In this document: positions 6,387-8,061 of the stretch, piece by piece
How positions within the stretch are numbered: position 1 is the first letter of the stretch
Layout: each line of letters opens with the position of its first letter
Origin: Candidatus Peregrinibacteria bacterium
GTDB lineage: Bacteria; Patescibacteria; Gracilibacteria; UM-FILTER-43-11
Reading direction: 5' to 3'
Assembly: GCA_030620215.1 (NCBI GenBank)
Contig: JAUXFE010000026.1
Span: 1-8,061, forward strand
DNA: 8,061 nucleotides
Program-made: the position numbers and the translations under genes
Notes under the pieces: model-generated
Databases searched by the model: none
The model's input: only the letters and a program-made list of their open reading frames with translations
Told to the model about the DNA's origin: nothing

Positions 6387-6566
6387 TGTTCCATCGACTT
6401 TTTTTCTGCCGTTTCTAGTCAGAGCATATTTTTCCATCAAGCTTGGAGGTGCATTGAAAATTTCACGATTTTGCCTAACTATATCAGTGCCACTGACTTT
6501 TGGGTTTTCACGTGAGGGTGGGGGATTTTGTGAAGGTGAATCTTTCCGTCTTCCTAATATAGACAT
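6369..6566 (-). CDS. small basic Pro/Ser-rich protein, small partner of module copy 2
   Basis: 65 aa, family not recognised. It begins MSILGRRKDS, then a Pro/Ser stretch PSQNPPPS (11-18), a middle DIVRQNREIFNAPPSLMEKY (28-47), a basic NGRKK (52-56), and ends GSIG. No membrane helix or signal peptide is apparent. It resembles the 60-aa protein at 4992-5174 in length, net charge, PSQ.P motif, the I......I....P pattern, the KK pair and the terminal GSI. It sits in the same tail-to-tail position against a paralogous large gene. A strong promoter lies upstream at 6610-6638. Together these make a chance frame unlikely, although each protein alone would be weak evidence. A run of seven T (6399-6405) that may end large gene 2 is antisense to its KK codons. 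Confidence 0.68.
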   Translation of the reverse strand: MSILGRRKDSPSQNPPPSRENPKVSGTDIVRQNREIFNAPPSLMEKYALTRNGRKKVDGTLGSIG

Positions 6567-6609
6567 AATTTATTTTTGTTTTATAATAATTTCTAAGGTT
6601 GATAAGTAT

Positions 6610-6638
6610 ATTATAACATATTATTAACATAATTGCAA
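6610..6638 (-). promoter_or_regulatory. promoter of small gene 2
   Basis: On the minus strand, TTGCAA (6633-6638), a 17-bp spacer and a perfect TATAAT (6610-6615) with TGT directly before it (extended -10). The leader would be about 37 nt and A/T-rich, without a clear Shine-Dalgarno. Spacing and extended -10 match the small gene 1 promoter. Confidence 0.75.
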
Positions 6639-6792
6639 GGGTTTGATGTTATTTCAGTAATCGTTTAGAATAATGTTCGTAATTAGTAATTTGTAATTCT
6701 TAGTAATTAATGTTAGATAAATAGAATTTTGAACAACAGAATTGATTACTCGAAACAGTCAATTAACTAATTTTGTAATTTTATAAGCAATA

Positions 6793-6868
6793 AAGTAATT
6801 AATATATAAACTTAAATGTAATAAAAAATTTAATTTATTAATAAGTTTATGTATTGCCGTAATTACTT
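6793..6868. repeat. stepped hairpin within the leuS-upstream repeat
   Basis: Three nested stems read as one imperfect hairpin. AAGTAATTA (6793-6801) pairs with 6860-6868, ATAAACTTA (6806-6814) with 6842-6850, and TAATAAA (6819-6825) with 6834-6840. No T-tract follows, so an intrinsic terminator is unlikely. It overlaps the upstream half of the candidate leuS promoter. Confidence 0.7.
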
Positions 6869-6881
6869 ACGGCTATATACT
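6854..6881 (+). promoter_or_regulatory. candidate leuS promoter with dyad in the spacer
   Basis: TTGCCG (6854-6859), a 16-bp spacer and TATACT (6876-6881). A perfect hairpin, GCCGTAA TTAC TTACGGC (6856-6873), overlaps the -35 and fills the spacer, a natural place for an operator. Transcription from here would give a leader of about 65 nt containing the right arm of the long repeat. I see no T-box features in it. Confidence 0.45.
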
Positions 6882-6952
6882 TAAAAAATTACGAATTACT
6901 AATTACAAATTACGAATATCGAATAGTAAAAATCACAATAACCTCACGTAAA

Positions 6953-8061
6953 ATGTACGACCCCTCGAAAATAGAACCCAAATGGCAGGAATATTGGGTA
7001 AAAAATAAGACATTTAAGGCAGAAGTCGACAAAAAGAAGGAAAAATACTACGTCCTCGACATGTTCCCATACCCAAGCGGAGCAGGGCTTCATGTAGGCC
7101 ATCCTGAGGGCTATACAGCTACGGACATCATATGTAGATACAAAAGAATGAAAGGCTTTAATGTCCTTCACCCAATGGGGTGGGATGCTTTTGGCCTGCC
7201 AACCGAAAATTATGCTATTAAAACCGGTCAGCATCCAAACAAAATTACAGAAGAAAACATTAAAACTTTCAAAAAGCAGATTCAATCAATCGGCTTTAGT
7301 TACGATTGGGATAGGGAAGTAGATACAACAGACCCTGATTACTACAAATGGACGCAGTGGATATTTTTACAACTCTACAACAAAGGTCTCGCATATGAGG
7401 CTGAATTACCAATCAATTGGTGCCCAGGTTGTATGACTGGTATTGCGAATGAAGAAGTGGTCGATGGCAAGTGTGAGCGTTGTCACACCGAAACGACTAA
7501 AAAAATGCTTCGCCAATGGGTGCTTAAAATCACTGAATATGCAGACCGTCTCCTTGAAGATCTAAAAGACGTGGATTGGCCGGAGCCAATTAAAATAATG
7601 CAGGAGAATTGGATTGGAAGAAGCTATGGAGCAGATGTCGATTTCAAGGTAAAGGATTCCGACGAGGTTATACGCGTTTACACAACCCGTCCAGATACGT
7701 TATTTGGTGCTACATATATGGTGCTTTCACCGGAACATCCACTAGTCTATAAACTAGTTACCGACGAATACAAAGAAAAGGTGGAAAAATATAAGGAATT
7801 TGCCCTAAAAAAGAGTGATTTAGAACGAACAGATCTGAATAAAAATAAAACAGGTGAATTTATTGGTGCTTACGCAATTAACCCTGTAAATGGCGAAGAA
7901 ATTCCAATCTGGATAGCGGATTATGTGCTTATGGGGTACGGAACAGGTGCGATTATGTGTGTACCAGCTCACGATACTCGTGACTGGGAATTCGCCAAAA
8001 AATTCGACATTCCTATGGTCGAAGTAATCAAAGGCGGAGATATTGAAAAAGAGGCCTATAC
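6953..8061 (+). CDS. leuS: leucyl-tRNA synthetase, N-terminal part (continues past window)
   Basis: Class I aminoacyl-tRNA synthetase that charges tRNA-Leu with leucine in the cytoplasm. 369 complete codons are present out of the 800-plus usual for the family. The catalytic HIGH motif appears as HVGH (47-50) within [23 protein letters not shown] (73-83) is typical of LeuS. A zinc-binding insert is formed by CPGC (157-160) and CERC (174-177). The CP1 editing domain is intact as far as seen: [12 protein letters not shown] (244-255), and [19 protein letters not shown] (330-348) with the conserved Asp341 that holds the amino group of misacylated substrate. The KMSKS motif lies beyond the edge. 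The start ATG at 6953 gives the standard N-terminus [12 protein letters not shown]. The leader lacks a Shine-Dalgarno. Confidence 0.98.
   Translation, partial: MYDPSKIEPKWQEYWVKNKTFKAEVDKKKEKYYVLDMFPYPSGAGLHVGHPEGYTATDIICRYKRMKGFNVLHPMGWDAFGLPTENYAIKTGQHPNKITEENIKTFKKQIQSIGFSYDWDREVDTTDPDYYKWTQWIFLQLYNKGLAYEAELPINWCPGCMTGIANEEVVDGKCERCHTETTKKMLRQWVLKITEYADRLLEDLKDVDWPEPIKIMQENWIGRSYGADVDFKVKDSDEVIRVYTTRPDTLFGATYMVLSPEHPLVYKLVTDEYKEKVEKYKEFALKKSDLERTDLNKNKTGEFIGAYAINPVNGEEIPIWIADYVLMGYGTGAIMCVPAHDTRDWEFAKKFDIPMVEVIKGGDIEKEAY

Larger units (their letters stand above)
6674..6918. repeat. long nested inverted repeat filling the gap before leuS
   Basis: The 386-bp gap 6567-6952 has no gene. Beyond the small gene 2 promoter it is dominated by this repeat. 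Outer arms 6674-6701 and 6891-6918 match in 24 of 28 positions when one is reverse-complemented. Each arm is itself built of the word GTAATT repeated every 7-10 bp. An inner palindromic block is listed separately. The style, with AT-rich words repeated in both orientations, resembles the rfbB-glmS gap. It may be a decayed MITE-like element or a lineage-specific intergenic repeat. No target-site duplication was evident. Confidence 0.8.

Noticed and set aside
3890..6566. Calling the duplicated pairs a toxin-antitoxin system
   Set aside because: Size pairing and charge contrast are suggestive. However, genes in known systems are usually co-directional in one operon, no toxin or DNA-binding fold is recognisable, and the large proteins are unusually long for this.
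6674..6918. Insertion sequence with terminal inverted repeats
   Set aside because: There is no transposase frame between the arms and no evident target duplication; only a nonautonomous or decayed element remains possible.
6944..7285. 113-codon minus-strand frame opposite leuS
   Set aside because: It mirrors the conserved LeuS N-terminal coding sequence, including the HVGH region, and is a shadow frame.
1..8061. Recoded UGA (as in Gracilibacteria or Absconditabacteria)
   Set aside because: UGA terminates rfbB at the expected family length, and no in-frame UGA is needed in any conserved gene.

Overview
The window is an AT-rich bacterial segment using the standard genetic code: rfbB ends in TGA, the other complete genes end in TAA or TAG, and no gene needs recoding. 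I see no convincing Shine-Dalgarno sequence ahead of any start, and leaders are short and A/T-rich. Compact genes, variant motifs in GlmS and word-like AT-rich repeats in the gaps suggest a Patescibacteria/CPR-type genome. That placement is tentative, and nothing here fixes the lineage.

Left part, minus strand (1-2990): a tRNA-His(GTG) gene with encoded G-1 and CCA, then rfbB/rmlB (dTDP-glucose 4,6-dehydratase), then glmS (glucosamine-6-phosphate synthase), which runs off the left edge just short of its C-terminus. The two enzymes feed nucleotide-sugar and envelope polysaccharide synthesis. The rfbB-glmS gap holds a perfect 24-bp inverted repeat, and the rfbB-tRNA gap holds a short heptamer repeat.

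Middle, plus strand (3051-3876): a promoter with a near-leaderless start, a five-helix membrane protein related to the conserved TM-helix family of mechanosensitive-channel-like proteins, and a clear intrinsic terminator.

Unusual part (3890-6615): two copies in tandem of an apparently undescribed two-gene module. In each, a large helical protein on the plus strand (370 and 347 aa) meets a small Pro/Ser-rich basic protein on the minus strand (60 and 65 aa) tail to tail, with coding 3' ends overlapping by 11 and 18 bp. The large proteins look like divergent paralogues of each other, and the small ones probably are too. Both small genes have well-formed promoters of the same design: a TTG-type -35, a 17-bp spacer and an extended -10. 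The large genes appear to end on terminator-like T-tracts read through the small genes' coding sequence. I do not recognise any of these four proteins.

Right part (6567-8061): a 386-bp gap with a large nested inverted repeat and a candidate promoter, then the first 369 codons of leuS (leucyl-tRNA synthetase), which continues past the right edge.
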